Origin: Lutjanus erythropterus
Lineage: Eukaryota > Chordata > Actinopteri > Lutjaniformes > Lutjanidae
Length of the DNA stretch: 64,000 bases
Assembly: GCA_020091685.1 (NCBI GenBank)
Contig: CM034593.1
Location: 44,703,733-44,767,732 of the forward strand
Reading direction: 5' to 3'
The translations under genes were made by a program, and so were the position numbers. The number at the start of each line of letters is the position of its first letter. Within the stretch, counting starts at the first letter, position 1. Positions 36,266 through 49,050 of the stretch are shown here, in pieces. The notes beneath the pieces were generated by a model, which ran no database searches, was not told where the DNA came from, and was given only the letters and a program-made list of their open reading frames with translations.

Positions 36266-38344
36266 TAAACTCCTTCACTTTTCAGGCAGCTGGGAAACAA
36301 CAGATGAAACTTTTCTTGGACTTGAGAAACTGCAGTGTTTATTAACTGACATACTGTAAACTGAACTGTACATTTACTGCCAGCCTGACAACTTACTGCT
36401 AAGTTTCAGTTTCTGCTTCACTTATGAGCAGTACCAGCACTCCGCCACTCTCCTTTACTTGCACCATCACACACATTTACGCACCTCCCTATTCCTTGAA
36501 GGAGCTACGCTACGCTTAAGACATATGCTTCAATAAACTCCAATAAAACGTAATTGTTAAGGCAGTTGCAGTAAACTGTCGTCCCACCGAAATATGTTGC
36601 TTTTTCATCACCACAGTATGAAAAAAGTCCATATTGTCACAACCCTGACAGGAATTATTAATTTGAGGTGGGAAGAATTGCAACACACTCCCCTGGGATG
36701 TATACAACTTTGTTTGCAACCCATCATTTAATCCACCGAATAATAGATGTTGCCTGGCTTCTTCTAACATCGCTGTGATCTCATTTGTTTTTCTCTTTTG
36801 GTCCATGGCTGTTCCTGACTAAACCCTCATTTGTGCTGCATTATAAAAAGTGGAAATGATTTTCTTGTCAGGACCTGCACGAGCAGGATTTTTTATGCTC
36901 AGTTTCTTTTATGAATCAAACACAACCACTCCGTCAGAAATGATTTTAAGTAAGCTCAAGTACAAATCTAAGAAAGTTTTCACAAATGACGCCCCTGTTC
37001 TGGAGTGTGAACAGGTTCAATGCAGCACTTGGAAAGGTCACGGGCTCACTGGGTGTGGACATTAGTTCTACAGCTCTGTGAACCGCACACAATTCTACTT
37101 AGCCTCTGTGGAAGACTGTGGATGGAGGAGGCCATTCTCTTCATCAACGCCTCAACACTTCCACTCAAGCACATCAGTGGATTAACCTGACCTGGCTTTC
37201 CGCCCGCTCTCACACTGCGCCTCCTCAAACACTTGAGCTTCTGTGGCTGTGGACATTGTGTGCTGAGAACATCCCCATGGACACTGTATGATGCCACGAC
37301 TCAGTCATGCGGAGCAAAAATAGAATAGATTGAAAAAAGTCCCCCTGGGCTCCAAAAAAACATGGAAATGTTGGCTGGAACACAAATGATATTAATTAAT
37401 AATTCACTGAAACTAAAAGAGGAACAGCCTTTGACAAAATAAAATAACTTGCAAGAAAAAAAACAAGCAGCAACCTTGGTAGAGAACTAGTTATAATAAA
37501 TTAGCATTTGGCATGCCAGCTTATTTGGTTATGAATGTCACAGCAGCTTCTCTCAAACTAGCAGGTGTTTTTAGATCTACAGGTGAAATGATTTGTACGT
37601 GCAACACAAAAAGAATATTCATCAACTCAAATTAAAGTTTAATTTGGCATTTTCACTGAAAATATTGTATTTTTTGGAGTTAGCCGTTTACCGGAAGTTA
37701 CACCAAACTTTAATCAAAGTTCTAAAATGTCACCGGTGTTTCCGAGCTGGGATCGGTGTGTCTGGCAGAAGAGTCGTGTTGGGGAGAAGCTCCAAGGCTG
37801 TATAAAAGCACAACATTCTCAAGCGGTCACAACACCTCAGCTGTCAGGACTACAATACCTGTCAGGTTGGAGGGAGATGGGCCTGGCTGGCTTTGACAAA
37901 GCCAGACAATAGTGAGGGAGGGCATCCTCGCGGGAAGAAGTGTCCTGTTGGTGAGCCTTGGAGGAATGTGACTGTAAAACTGGTATTTTTACTTGTGGGA
38001 ACAAAGTAACTGTGTGTTTGCTGATCAGTCCTATAGTTAGTGTGTTTGTCTTCCAGTTTGTACCTTCAAGTTGAAGTGCTGAGAAAAACTGTCAGGATGA
38101 GAGACGGTACTAACCAGTTGCAAAAATCCAGAGAGCCAGTTTCAGGCTTCCTGAGCTAAAACACATTATTTTATGTTCATCAGCAGCCTTGGTTGTTCTG
38201 GACTAGACTTATCCGAACCAGTGCTAACATAAGTGCTAATATGTTAACACAGGCTGACATTTGCCATGACGGAGCTATCTGTCTATATAGAAGCCATTTT
38301 TCCAGAAAGTATAAAAAGATACAATTCCAGGAAACTTTCCAAGT

Positions 38345-38632
38345 AAGGCTGCAACTAACGATCATTTTCACAGTCAGTTAATCTGCTGATTACTGTCATT
38401 TAAACGAGTAGTTGTTTATTCTATAAAATGTCAGAAAATAGAAAAAATGTCAATCTCTGTTTTCCAAACCCCAAAATAACGTCCATAAATGTCTTGTTTG
38501 AATTCAAAAATATTCAGTTTAAGTTTGAGTTTGAGTAAAGAAACCATTAGATATTCAGATTTAAGAAGCTGGAGTTGAAAATCAATTTAATAATCTATTA
38601 ATAAATGATCGATATTAATTGTTGCAGCTTGA
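38345..38632 (+). mobile_element. MITE of the GGCTGCAACTAACGA family
   Basis: It starts aaggctgcaactaacgatca and ends taattgttgcagctt, an inverse of the start. The interior (ataaaatgtcagaaaata; ccaaaccccaaaataacgtc; aaatgtcttgttt) is shared with 42634-42887 and 51080-51266. Confidence 0.75.
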
Positions 38633-40141
38633 TTTCCAACAATCTGATAAACAGATCAATACACTTGGATGGATTGACCTGGTAAAAATAAGGTACTGTG
38701 GTGTTGCAGAGATGACCTGGCCTAAAAATCTTCCAGATGTTTGTTTGGTACAAATCTCAATAAATATCACATCATCATGATTTTAACAGTTCCTTTTTTC
38801 AGTGAAGATGAAAATTTTAATGCAAACTGACCATTTCCACTAATCCTACCGTAATCAAAATATGACCTCACCAATCACGCAACCCTAGGTACAACCGATA
38901 CTGACTTTGTTCATCTATAGCATGCCTGTCTATCCAGAGAGGGGGATCCCTCTTTTTTTCCCCCTGTTCGAATGCTTTTTTAAGGCGGGAGTTTTTACTG
39001 ACTGCAACTGAGACTCTAAAGACAGACCTGTGGAAAATTGTGATTTGTGATACTGGGCTACATAAATACAATTTGACTTGACCTTACAACATAATGCATT
39101 TGCAATCATACATCATACAGCACCAAGTAATCTACACAAACAAATAAAGTGTAGGTGCAGAAATCTGTCACTTAAACCACTGTGTTCTCTTCTGGCAAAA
39201 AAAGAATAAATAGAATCGTGACACAAAATCACCTCTTCATTGTTTTGTTTTTTACAGAGATGTGGTGCCTAATGGATCCAGATGGTGACTCCTGACAGTT
39301 CTTCTTTCATTCATTCAGGGTGAGATAACTCACTGCATGTGAGGGAAACTGCCAACTCACCCTGTAAGAGGGTGACTTCACTTGATCTTGAGCACTATAC
39401 TGGAGCACATGAACAATGATGGTATGGGCCTCTTAGCAGTGACCTCATACACTAATACACATGCATGCACACACGCACACTCACACTGATCCTTTCTGAC
39501 TGTTTACGCAACAAGACCAGCCAACTCAGTGCCAGCTCGGAAAAGCAAATCCTTCACTTTTAAACTTACTCTCACCGCAGCAAGAGCTGCGTCACACAGA
39601 GCCTTGCTACCTTCCACTGTGTTGAAAAGTTCAAATGACTCATATTTCTGTTCCTAACTAAAGGCCCCCTAACAGATGAAAGAATGTCTTTTTAAGCACT
39701 GTGGTGTTTCTCCAGAGGAGGATCTCATGTCAGCCTTGAATCCCTCCTACCCAGCAGGCTCAGGCAGCTGGGCCCGGCTTCCTGTTTCAAGCTCCCGGCG
39801 AGCACGAGGTGAGGCGCAGCTGGGTTTTATTTGGACAGCTTTTCCATAGCTTACACACAGGGATGTACATTTCCTGAGCATACACATCTTTTTGGTGGTT
39901 TGTCCAAGGTAATTGATCATTTGATATTTGGATAGCAGGGGAATATTGGCAAACATTTAAAATAAAGTGACATTATTGATCTCTGAAAGGAGATCCTGGT
40001 ACATGACGGAGTCCACCACACTATTCGTCATGACTCCAAACCTTTGTGACGTGGATGAGGAAGATTCATAACAAGGTCAGGTCAGGAATTTAGAAATACT
40101 GAGTCATGAGTCCTAGTCGCATTTTTCTTTGCAAAAAAAAA

Positions 40142-40144
<3 letters not shown>

Positions 40145-40175
<31 letters not shown>
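40145..40175. repeat. (AC) microsatellite after a poly-A tract
   Basis: About 13 A followed by a perfect AC run of about 31 bp. Confidence 0.95.
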
Positions 40176-40178
<3 letters not shown>

Positions 40179-40472
40179 GTGTGAAATATGTGTGTTAACC
40201 ATCCCGCCAAATCTGAATTATTAAAAAAAATCACTAAGATTATAAAATTAGGTCACAAAATCATCAAATCAAAAAAAAACTGAAATGCCACATGGGTGTT
40301 TGCTCCACTCTCTCAACACCACTACGATCTGAAAATGACCTGGAACATGGACGCTCAGTCCATGTATGTTCGTATTGTGAAGGGTGAGGGGAGGAAAGGC
40401 GGTGTCGTCACCAAACCATGTTTCAGGTCCACCCAAAAAATCCTGAACACAGAAACAGTTTAATGGTCAAAC

Positions 40473-41586
40473 TAGGGCTGGGCGGTATACCAGTTCGTAC
40501 TGAAAACCGGTCTTAATTTTCATTATGATATTCATTTTTCATATACAGCCATACCGGTGAATAGCCCAAACAACGTTCGGAACGTGCGCGGCGGGAAAGT
40601 GTTTCAGCAGGGACCCATTTCACTGCTGCACACCAACACCACAGGCGTGCTTGCTAGAGCATCTGCAGTTAAAATTTAGCAAAATTTATTAATTTATAAT
40701 CACTATCCGAAAAAAATACTGTGTGTATTAAGAGCCATTTGAAGACGTTAATCACAGTCTACAATCACCAAATTGTACTTTAAATGCTGCTGAAATGTGT
40801 GCTACTCTGCGCTGTGCAATACAAACCTTACACATTAATGTACAAAACATGACAACAACTCAATAAACGCTTCACCTTTTCAGACTGAAGAGGGTCACAG
40901 TGTGTGCAGGTAAAGGACCCAGAGCTAATGTTAGCTGCCAGCCTGACACACAGTGTGGCTAACGTTAGCAGCTAGTAGTAGCAGCAGCAGCATCTTCGCC
41001 TGCAGGATTATGTCTGTGTCTGTCCTTAATGTGGTCACATGTTTCTCCAGTCGACTGAATATATATCAGTTTATTCTGTCACAGTCTACATTCATCTGTC
41101 CGACTTTGCTGATGTAAACATCCGGTGTTGCCACGGCGATCGGTTCACACGCACTGGGTGAGAGGGGCTGCTGTCTGACAGAGCCGCAGCCCCGACTAGT
41201 GCCATGCGGCAACAGATAACTGGCATCATGCATGAATGAAATATTGACACATATTTCATTTTTAAATATTTTAAACGATTAGTATTTCTGGTGCCGACTA
41301 GCGTGGGTGGGGACGTTTAATTGTATAGTCGTCCATGTGATGGTAACCATACTTTGAAGGGGTCATGCTTTTACCTGTCTGGACATGAAAAAAACATGAT
41401 ACAATCCTTATGACAGTAAAATGGGCTGTTTAAAGCCAATCAACTGCAGTAATTCTGTTCTCAGTAGAAGAAAATGTGGGTAAGAACACTGTTGCATGAA
41501 AAAAGAAATACTGTCAAATTCCGTGAAACCAATATGATTTTTTAAAAAAACGTGATATGAAAATTTTGTCATACCGCCCAGCCCTA
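40473..41586. mobile_element. hAT element, non-autonomous, 1114 bp, with 8-bp target duplication
   Basis: The ends are TAGGGCTGGGCGGTAT and ATACCGCCCAGCCCTA, a perfect 16-bp inverted repeat. Both sides are flanked by ggtcaaac (40465-40472 and 41587-41594), a perfect 8-bp duplication diagnostic of hAT. The interior includes a GC-rich block (about 41090-41210). A segment at 41207-41340 is shared with 31920-32050. No transposase frame was found. Confidence 0.92.
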
Positions 41587-42633
41587 GGTCAAACTCCACG
41601 ATTCAATGTCTTGTCATTCCAAAATCTTTAGCAGCACCATGTCCCAGAATAGACTGACTTCTCAGATACTGAACATGTTAGACAGAACATGTTCCACATT
41701 TAGAACCCATTATTCACTTTTTTATATGAAATACATTATGCATGCTTGCATTTTGACCATAATTCAATCCTCATATGTTTTACCATATGTCTTAATTTTT
41801 TTATCCTCATAGATTCGCTCTGCTTCTTTTGGAAAGCTGCTACTCACACAGACTTACAAGTACTAAACTGCACTGAGGATTTAACAAATAAGCATTTGCA
41901 GCCAATTAAAAAGAAAACTAAAAGTCTACAGATGGTTGTACAATGTTCTGCATAAATTGAAAACTGTAATTGAAAACTGTAATGTCTTTGCTGATCAAAA
42001 TGTAGCTGTTGTTGAGTTAACAGGTTGTTCGTCCTACATTTAAAACACATTTGTGGATAGAATACCATAAAGTACACACTGTAATCGGTCTATAATCAGC
42101 AAACTTGCAAGCAGGCTTACCCTGGCCGAGATTTAAAGTAACTGATAGGGTAGAGTCTTAATGGGATTTTGGAAAAGGCAGGGCTAATCCAAAGTAGAGC
42201 CAGTTAACTCTCTTCAGGGCAGGGAAAACAAACTCCAGGGACGGAAGAACTGGCATCTCCATATGCAGTAAAATTAAATGTTCTATCAAGCAAAAACCAT
42301 TTCTACTGTAGTTTTTGGAGTATGAAAAGGACAAACAGTAATGAACTTAGCCTACAAACAGACATCAACAGGATTCACTTCAGAAAAGCTACAGCTAACT
42401 GTAAAGATTTACAAGTAGGTAATTAATCCCTAGTATCTGTCTGAAATAAACCTGTAGACTTCAGCATGCATGACATCAATCACACAATCCTCTATTTGTG
42501 AATGTTTCCATCTGCTCGCACACTTCAGAATCCTGTTTACACTTGGAGCATTTTGGACGGCCGTTCTCCACAAGGACTTGAGCATGAACAAGGTTCATGT
42601 GCGCTGAGCGTTGTGACATATGAATCTTTGATT

Positions 42634-42887
42634 TAGGGCTTCAATAAACGATTCTGTTCATTCAGTCAATGAGTCCTTTTGTCTGTAAAATGTCGGAAAA
42701 TGGTGAAAAAATTCAGGATCACTGTTTCCAAAAGCCAAAGCCCAATGTCTTGTTTTGTCCACAAGCCGAATAAATTAAGTTTACTGTAACAGAGAATTAA
42801 AGAAACCAGAAAATATCAACATTTGAGAAGCTGAAATCAGAGAATTTGGAAAAAATGGCTCAAGTTGAGTTATTGTTGCAGCTCTAC
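42634..42887 (+). mobile_element. MITE of the GGCTGCAACTAACGA family
   Basis: It starts tagggcttcaataaacgatt and ends tattgttgcagctcta. The interior (aaaatgtcggaaaatggtga; aatgtcttgttttgtccaca; gagaattaaagaaaccagaa) matches the 38-kb copy. Confidence 0.7.
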
Positions 42888-43954
42888 TTTGCTTACTACG
42901 GTTTGGTGAAGTCTTAATTTTTGTTGCCACACCACGTCTGTAACTTAATTGTGTTAAACTTGAAACAAGGTTAACCAGCTTGCGGAAGCTGAGGAAGCTA
43001 TGCGAAGAAAACAGCAACGCAAATTAGCGTCCTGTGCCGAGTCAGGTACCTGACAGGTGACCTGCAAAAATATTGTGTAAAAAATATATTTGAATAAATT
43101 CAAGGGTGCAAGCAGGGGTAAAAATGAAGTAATTGCAGGTGGGCAGTAAGTGAGAACAATAATATAACAAATACAATACAATAGTAAAGTTTTTCCCCCT
43201 GGAGAAATCAGTAATTATAATGACTGTGCAGCATTTTTAACTTTTACATTCACTAATACAGCAATATCAGCCTTGTCCATTGGCACAGGCCTATTGCTTA
43301 TAATGTACTCAATATAAATATTAATAATATTAATAATTTGTGAACTGGGTGTGTTTGCTCAAGCCGCTCATGGCTGATTGGCTTTCAAAGAGAAAAAACA
43401 CGTCCTGAAAGGCAAGTTTGTCAAATCCTGAGAGAAGAACTTGATATTTCCTAGAAACACAAACCATATATGTGAAGACAGCGTGTCAGTGTATTTTCAT
43501 TTCAGCCATCCGCTGACAAATGTGAACATTTCCCTTGGCTTGATGATAAAGAGATCCATTTTTATCCCCTTCAATAATTCACCACCGTGCACTGACATTT
43601 AAAGACTTCCATAATGGGTGACACCTCAGCACAGTGACACAGGTGGACATCTCTGTATCAAAAGAACAGTCTATGTGGCAGAGATGGATGGTGTGAAGGT
43701 TGTGCTCAAAGTGGCACAATAAAATTCATTTTCTAAAGCTTCCAAGGATTTTACCATTAGGCCAAAACTGAGACATCAATACCACATTGACTACTGAGAA
43801 AGAACCCTGCAGATAACATTTTAACTGCTGTAGTGGAGGGCAAGGAGACTGTTTTTAATGCCATTCGTTTTTGACCTAGGTCATTTTCAGGGGGTATTGA
43901 GCCTGTGTATTAAGTTAGAGGCAGTAAGTAGGTGTAGCCTACTTGAAGATTCCA

Positions 43955-45198
43955 TTAAACGGGGCCTATTAAGCTTTTCCTTATTTTCTGACATATATAT
44001 AAAGTTACAATGTTGCATGTTTACATTAAATGTGGCCAAAGTGTCAAATAATGAGGTCAGTGTATCTAGAATTAACCTCCATGAGCAAAACGCTCAGCTT
44101 TCAGACTGCTCTGAATGCAACATTTTCACCTTTTTTTTTATTAGATTGTCGACACCCTGATGTGACAGGCTGATCTTGACATGTCGTGGACTTCTTCATA
44201 TTATCATCTGCTCCAGGTGCAGCACACTCACGCCCTCAGTCTGCATTCTGCTCTGGATTATGTTTGTATTCCATTTGTCTCACAGAAAGGGCTTTTCATT
44301 TGTTAAGGAGTTTCAGTTGCGGCTGCTCAGCTCTCTACTTTGTTGCTTAAGTAGCTAACTGCAACAGCTAGTTAGCCGTGCTTTCCTGCAGCATTTTGAG
44401 TCAGTCCAGGCAGAGTCAGCTAAAGTAGCTAAAGTGCTAAAAACAAGCAGACCTTTCTCCAGCAGGAAAACTCCATAAATCTGTTGTGGCAGAGCAGCCG
44501 GAGGACATCAGAGAGAAAACCACAAAATATTTCCTCCACAAAATATGATCCAGTTTCACCAAAAGTAGTGAATAAAGCAATAAAGTTGTGTGTATTTGTA
44601 CACTAATCAGACCCCAGAAACACTCCATTCCAGCTGCTAAACTGATAAACAATATATAAATAAAATTAAGCGACCCATATCACTGTTTTCTATACTAAAA
44701 CAGTGCTCAGAAGCACTCAGGGTGTTGTTGTCTTGCATAGCCAGCCCTAACTATGAGCTAACTAGCCAGCTAGCGGCTAAAATAGCCACTAACTTAATGT
44801 AAAACTTATCTAGCAATCAGAGGACTCTGTAGCACAATTTGCCAAACGTTGAGGCAGAGCAGTAGGCGGACATCACACCAACAGCAGTAAATTAGTTTGT
44901 AGTTTTGTACAGCAGTCGGTAAGACGCGGCAGCCAACACTACCGTCTACAGTGAGGGAATTCCTCAGCAGTCCTCCACGAAGTTGGCCAATCAGCGGAAA
45001 GTGGGCTTTTAGGGAGGGGGGCCTTAAAGAGACAGGAACTAAAATAACTTGTTTCGGACAGAGAGTGAGTAGAGGGGCTGTATACAGTGCCTGCATAAGA
45101 TAAATAAGATAAATAACTGTGACTCATGCAAAGCTACTCTAGTGGAATCCCAGAATGAAAATCCAGAGCTGGAAATGAGCAAAATAAATCCTCTTTAA
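43955..45198. mobile_element. TTAAACGGGGCCTATTAAGC-type element, about 1.24 kb
   Basis: The left end ttaaacggggcctattaagc and the right end gcaaaataaatcctctttaa are diverged inverse copies bounded by TTAA. This terminus (TTAAAGGGGACCTATTATGC-like) is common in fish, and the TTAA flanks suggest a piggyBac/Kolobok-like target site. No transposase frame was seen. The interior is rich in gctaac/gctagc motifs. Confidence 0.65.
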
Positions 45199-46373
45199 AT
45201 TCTTGAATTGAATTTCATTATAGTGTCTGGTATACTATATATACTGCATATTATCCTTATACCATATTCCTGCGTCATTATTATGCTACACTGAATTCTT
45301 GTTTTCAAATCCCTAGAAGAGTTTATGTATTTGAGTGCAGGGTAATAATGCTGGAATGGGTTTTTCTTGTCTTTTTTAATTGTTGTTAGCAGTGCGTTTT
45401 AATTTAAAACCACACTCCTCTGAGACACCATATTCACTGTTGACTCTGAGGTGTTATTGATAAAGGGCTGGGGTGAAAGAGATATATGCAACAGAATGCC
45501 AATGAGGGCATCCTCATTCATCTGCCAATCTAATTAGTTGGCTTGTGTCTTCTTATGCGCAATTACAGCTCAGAACTATTTTAGAAACAGCCAGTTTTTA
45601 AGTATCACTAAGATAATCAGGGGCTCAAGGCTTTGGTGCAGTAAGAACAGGCGAGCTCCAGCCTACTTTTGGATAACGGACAAGGTTTAATACGGAGGAG
45701 GATGAAGAAGAGAGAAAAAAATGAGAGTGAGATGATGAGGGCGTAAACAGAAAGACAGACAAAGACATGAATTTGATGCTTTCTGCGAAAGACAACAAAA
45801 GGCTGATCTGGAAAAAAAGAAAAAACAGAATATACGTCATCCTCCAGACCTCCAGACAGTGTCTTTCTCCAGGCTGAAATTGGACCCACAACCTGCAATT
45901 GCGAGGTCAGACAATAAGAACTCAGGGGCAGACACTCTAAAAGCACCTCATCAACTCTCACAGCTCCCCAATTACATTTGACAGGAAGAGGTCCAAATTA
46001 GGGGGACTACTCTTTTACAAAGAAAGGCTGGAGGTGCTAATTGATCCATTGTGTAGACAAGCAAATTCCACTGGATTTGCTGTGGAAAACGCAACAAGAG
46101 CATGAGAGCTACAGACAGTCTCTGCCGGGAAAATAACAATGGACGAGCATAGATCACAGCAGAGGTCTAACGAGGAGACGGAGGAACATCAAGATTAGCC
46201 GTGTAAGGATGCAAGTATGTCTTCAACAATTAGGGATGTACAATGTGGATTTTTTTCAGTTGACACAGATGACCAATAATAACCTGCTTCTCATGGTCAA
46301 CACCTGATAACTGAACTTCTTTTAAAACACACACAAAAAAATCATACAGGCTGTAGTTCATACACACCTGAGG

Positions 46374-46880
46374 TAGGGCTGGGCTATACAGTATATTGAT
46401 ATTATATCAATATTGTGGAACCGTCTTAGATTTTGGATACTGTTTATAGGTTTAAAAGGCTGCATGTCAGTAAAGTGATGTAATTTTCTGCATGAATCAG
46501 ACTGTTCTAGCGGTTCTATTATTTGTCTTTTCTCACTTAGTCATTATATCCACGTTGCTAATGATTATTTATCAGAAATCTCATTGTGCTCAGTTTGTGA
46601 AAGCACCGATAGTCATCCTGACAATATTGTCATAATATCAAAAAATATTGAGTTATTTGATCAAAAATATTGCTGTATGTTTTTGACCATATTGCCCAGC
46701 TCTACTGTTGGGTAGTTTAATCTACAGCAATTCGTCCTATTCAATAATCTCATCATCTCTCACTGCTGTACTTGAAAATTTAAGGCATGTTATTTTAGAG
46801 AAAATGCGTATACTGATATTGAATATCACAGTATCACAAAATACTGAGATATTATTTCTAAGCCATATCACCCAGCCCTG
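46374..46880. mobile_element. hAT element, non-autonomous, about 507 bp, with 8-bp target duplication
   Basis: It begins TAGGGCTGGGC and ends GCCCAGCCCTG-like (atcacccagccctg), flanked by acctgagg at 46366-46373 and 46881-46888. An inner inverted end (attgcccagctcta near 46705) suggests a nested or duplicated terminus. The left 330 bp are homologous to the fragment at window positions 1-222. Confidence 0.8.
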
Positions 46881-49050
46881 ACCTGAGGGTGATAAAGGCT
46901 CAGAAGTATGATATAATATTCTATAGGTCTAACAAAAATAAATCTGACTGACATCACTATTACAACTAGAGATGAATCTAATTCACATTTCTAGTGATAT
47001 ACTGAAATTACCAGTATTATTATGGTTTTGTTGAAAGGTGCTGACAATGTTCTAAAAGTACTCACACTCACACTGTTGATCACACTCACACTGAGATCAT
47101 CTATTGAAAAATATAAGCGTGCCTGTGTCTGGGAGACTGTTGCTAACTCTGGCTGATGCAGTAATAAAACACAGTTTTAATCCTAATTAAATCTGAAATG
47201 GTAACACAAATTGTTGGGAATTTTATCGCAGTTTATTGTGAAACCAGTAATTGTCTTATCCCTAAGTGACAACAGACAGGTCTGACTTTTTTTTTTTGGG
47301 TTTGTTTGTTAATTTTTTTCTACTAAAGTTCATCAAAAAACGTAATATACTTTGGTTTTGATAGGGTATTTTGTCTGAGAATTCACATTGTTATTATACT
47401 ATTATTGACATTTATCAATTCTCTGTACATGTATATATGATCTGTGATCTATAATTTTGTGCTTGCTTGAGTCTGAGCTCCAAAAACATTTTTCTTCTTT
47501 GTGGAATTCCATCTCAATCTCAAGCCTTTTTAGTAAGGTTACTCGTAAGACTGCAGTTTTATTCTCACTGGGATAAAGAGGAAAAGAAAAGGAAAAAAGC
47601 ACACAACTTCAGTGCAAAAAATGCCTTAAAATATTACAACAGGCATTGCATTTAAAAAAAAAAAAAAAGCTGCTGAGGAATTGGGCATTTTAGACTACAA
47701 TCACAAAAAAATCCTGTGAAATCCTGGAGGGCACTACTGCTTTATCAGCTATAATGTTGCTATCGGAATAATGAATAATAGAATACATTTCCTGATATTT
47801 ATCATGTATTCCTAACAAGAATTATCCAAAAATATAACATATGCTTGTGTGTCAGGGATGAGAAGGAGCCTTTAGTGTGGTGGGAAAAAATGGAAGAAAA
47901 TAAGATTACAAGAACATGTTTTACCAGGAAAAACACAGTTTTCATATTAAAGTGCCACAACTACAGTGCATAAAGAATTACCTTAATGAACATTGCACAG
48001 CAAGACTATCAAGAACTGCGGTACAAGCACAGCACCGTTGCTGGGCCTCCACACAGCATGCATGGAAAAACTGCTGCGACTCCTGATTTTAATGTACCTG
48101 CATGATGGACGGAGCGCCTCAGAAAAATACCCACACATCACTCATCGCCTGTGGCTGTATCCTAATGGAAACTAACCCTGCTATTGATTTAATGGCATAA
48201 ATTTGAGTAGCACGAGGGAACCCTGGGACGTGAAGTTAGGAGCGAGAACAGAGGTGTCTGCCCTGGCTAGAATCTTCTCTCTATCTTCACAGGCAGCACT
48301 GTCGCTGCTTCGTGCACGGTGGATCTTTTCCCACTGAGTTATAGCTCCAGATGGAGCCGAATACATCGATCTGTGATAATGTCCCCACAGTTCCTGGTAT
48401 TGCTCCGGGATATAAATTATACTCGACGACAGAACGGGCTAATAAATAGAAAACACTGTGACACCATTTCAGAGAAAAATAGTTTTTTATTGGCAGTATT
48501 CTGGGGTTTCATTACTTCCAACGCCTCCAGAATGCCTGCAAAACACTTCATTTCCGTCAGCTGAGGCCAGGACGCAGAATAACTCACAGGTGTGAAAGCA
48601 TAGCCCATGGGTTTGGACTTAATAATGGCAATTTTAACAGTACCACTGTTTAGAATAGGAGGTAAGAGGAGCTTTATTACATAGTGAAAACTCCTCATGT
48701 GAATATGTAATATTACAGCCAGTCTTCATCTCTGTGACGCACTCTACTGACCTGCTGCAATGTGCTTCTCTCAGCACATTTAACCGTCTCCCTCGGCCTC
48801 CACTGTGTCTTCCTCCGGAGTGCACTGTGTGTGAGGATTCCTCTGGAGTGTAAACGGGTGTGTCTCTCTGTTTCTGCCTGCATGCATGCACTTAAGAGTG
48901 TGTGTAACCCCCACCCACCCACCCCCACACCTAACAACCCTGAGAGACGAGGCAATCCCGCCCATGAGAGTGGTGAGCCAGACAACAGAACAGACCAACA
49001 TTTAGCCGCTCTACACAGCAGTCTGGACCAAAGAACTACACAAGCACTAG

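Noticed and set aside
42721..42745. Possible preceding short prkca exon (ctgtttccaaaagcc)
   Set aside because: One base short of the needed frame, and part of a recognised MITE.
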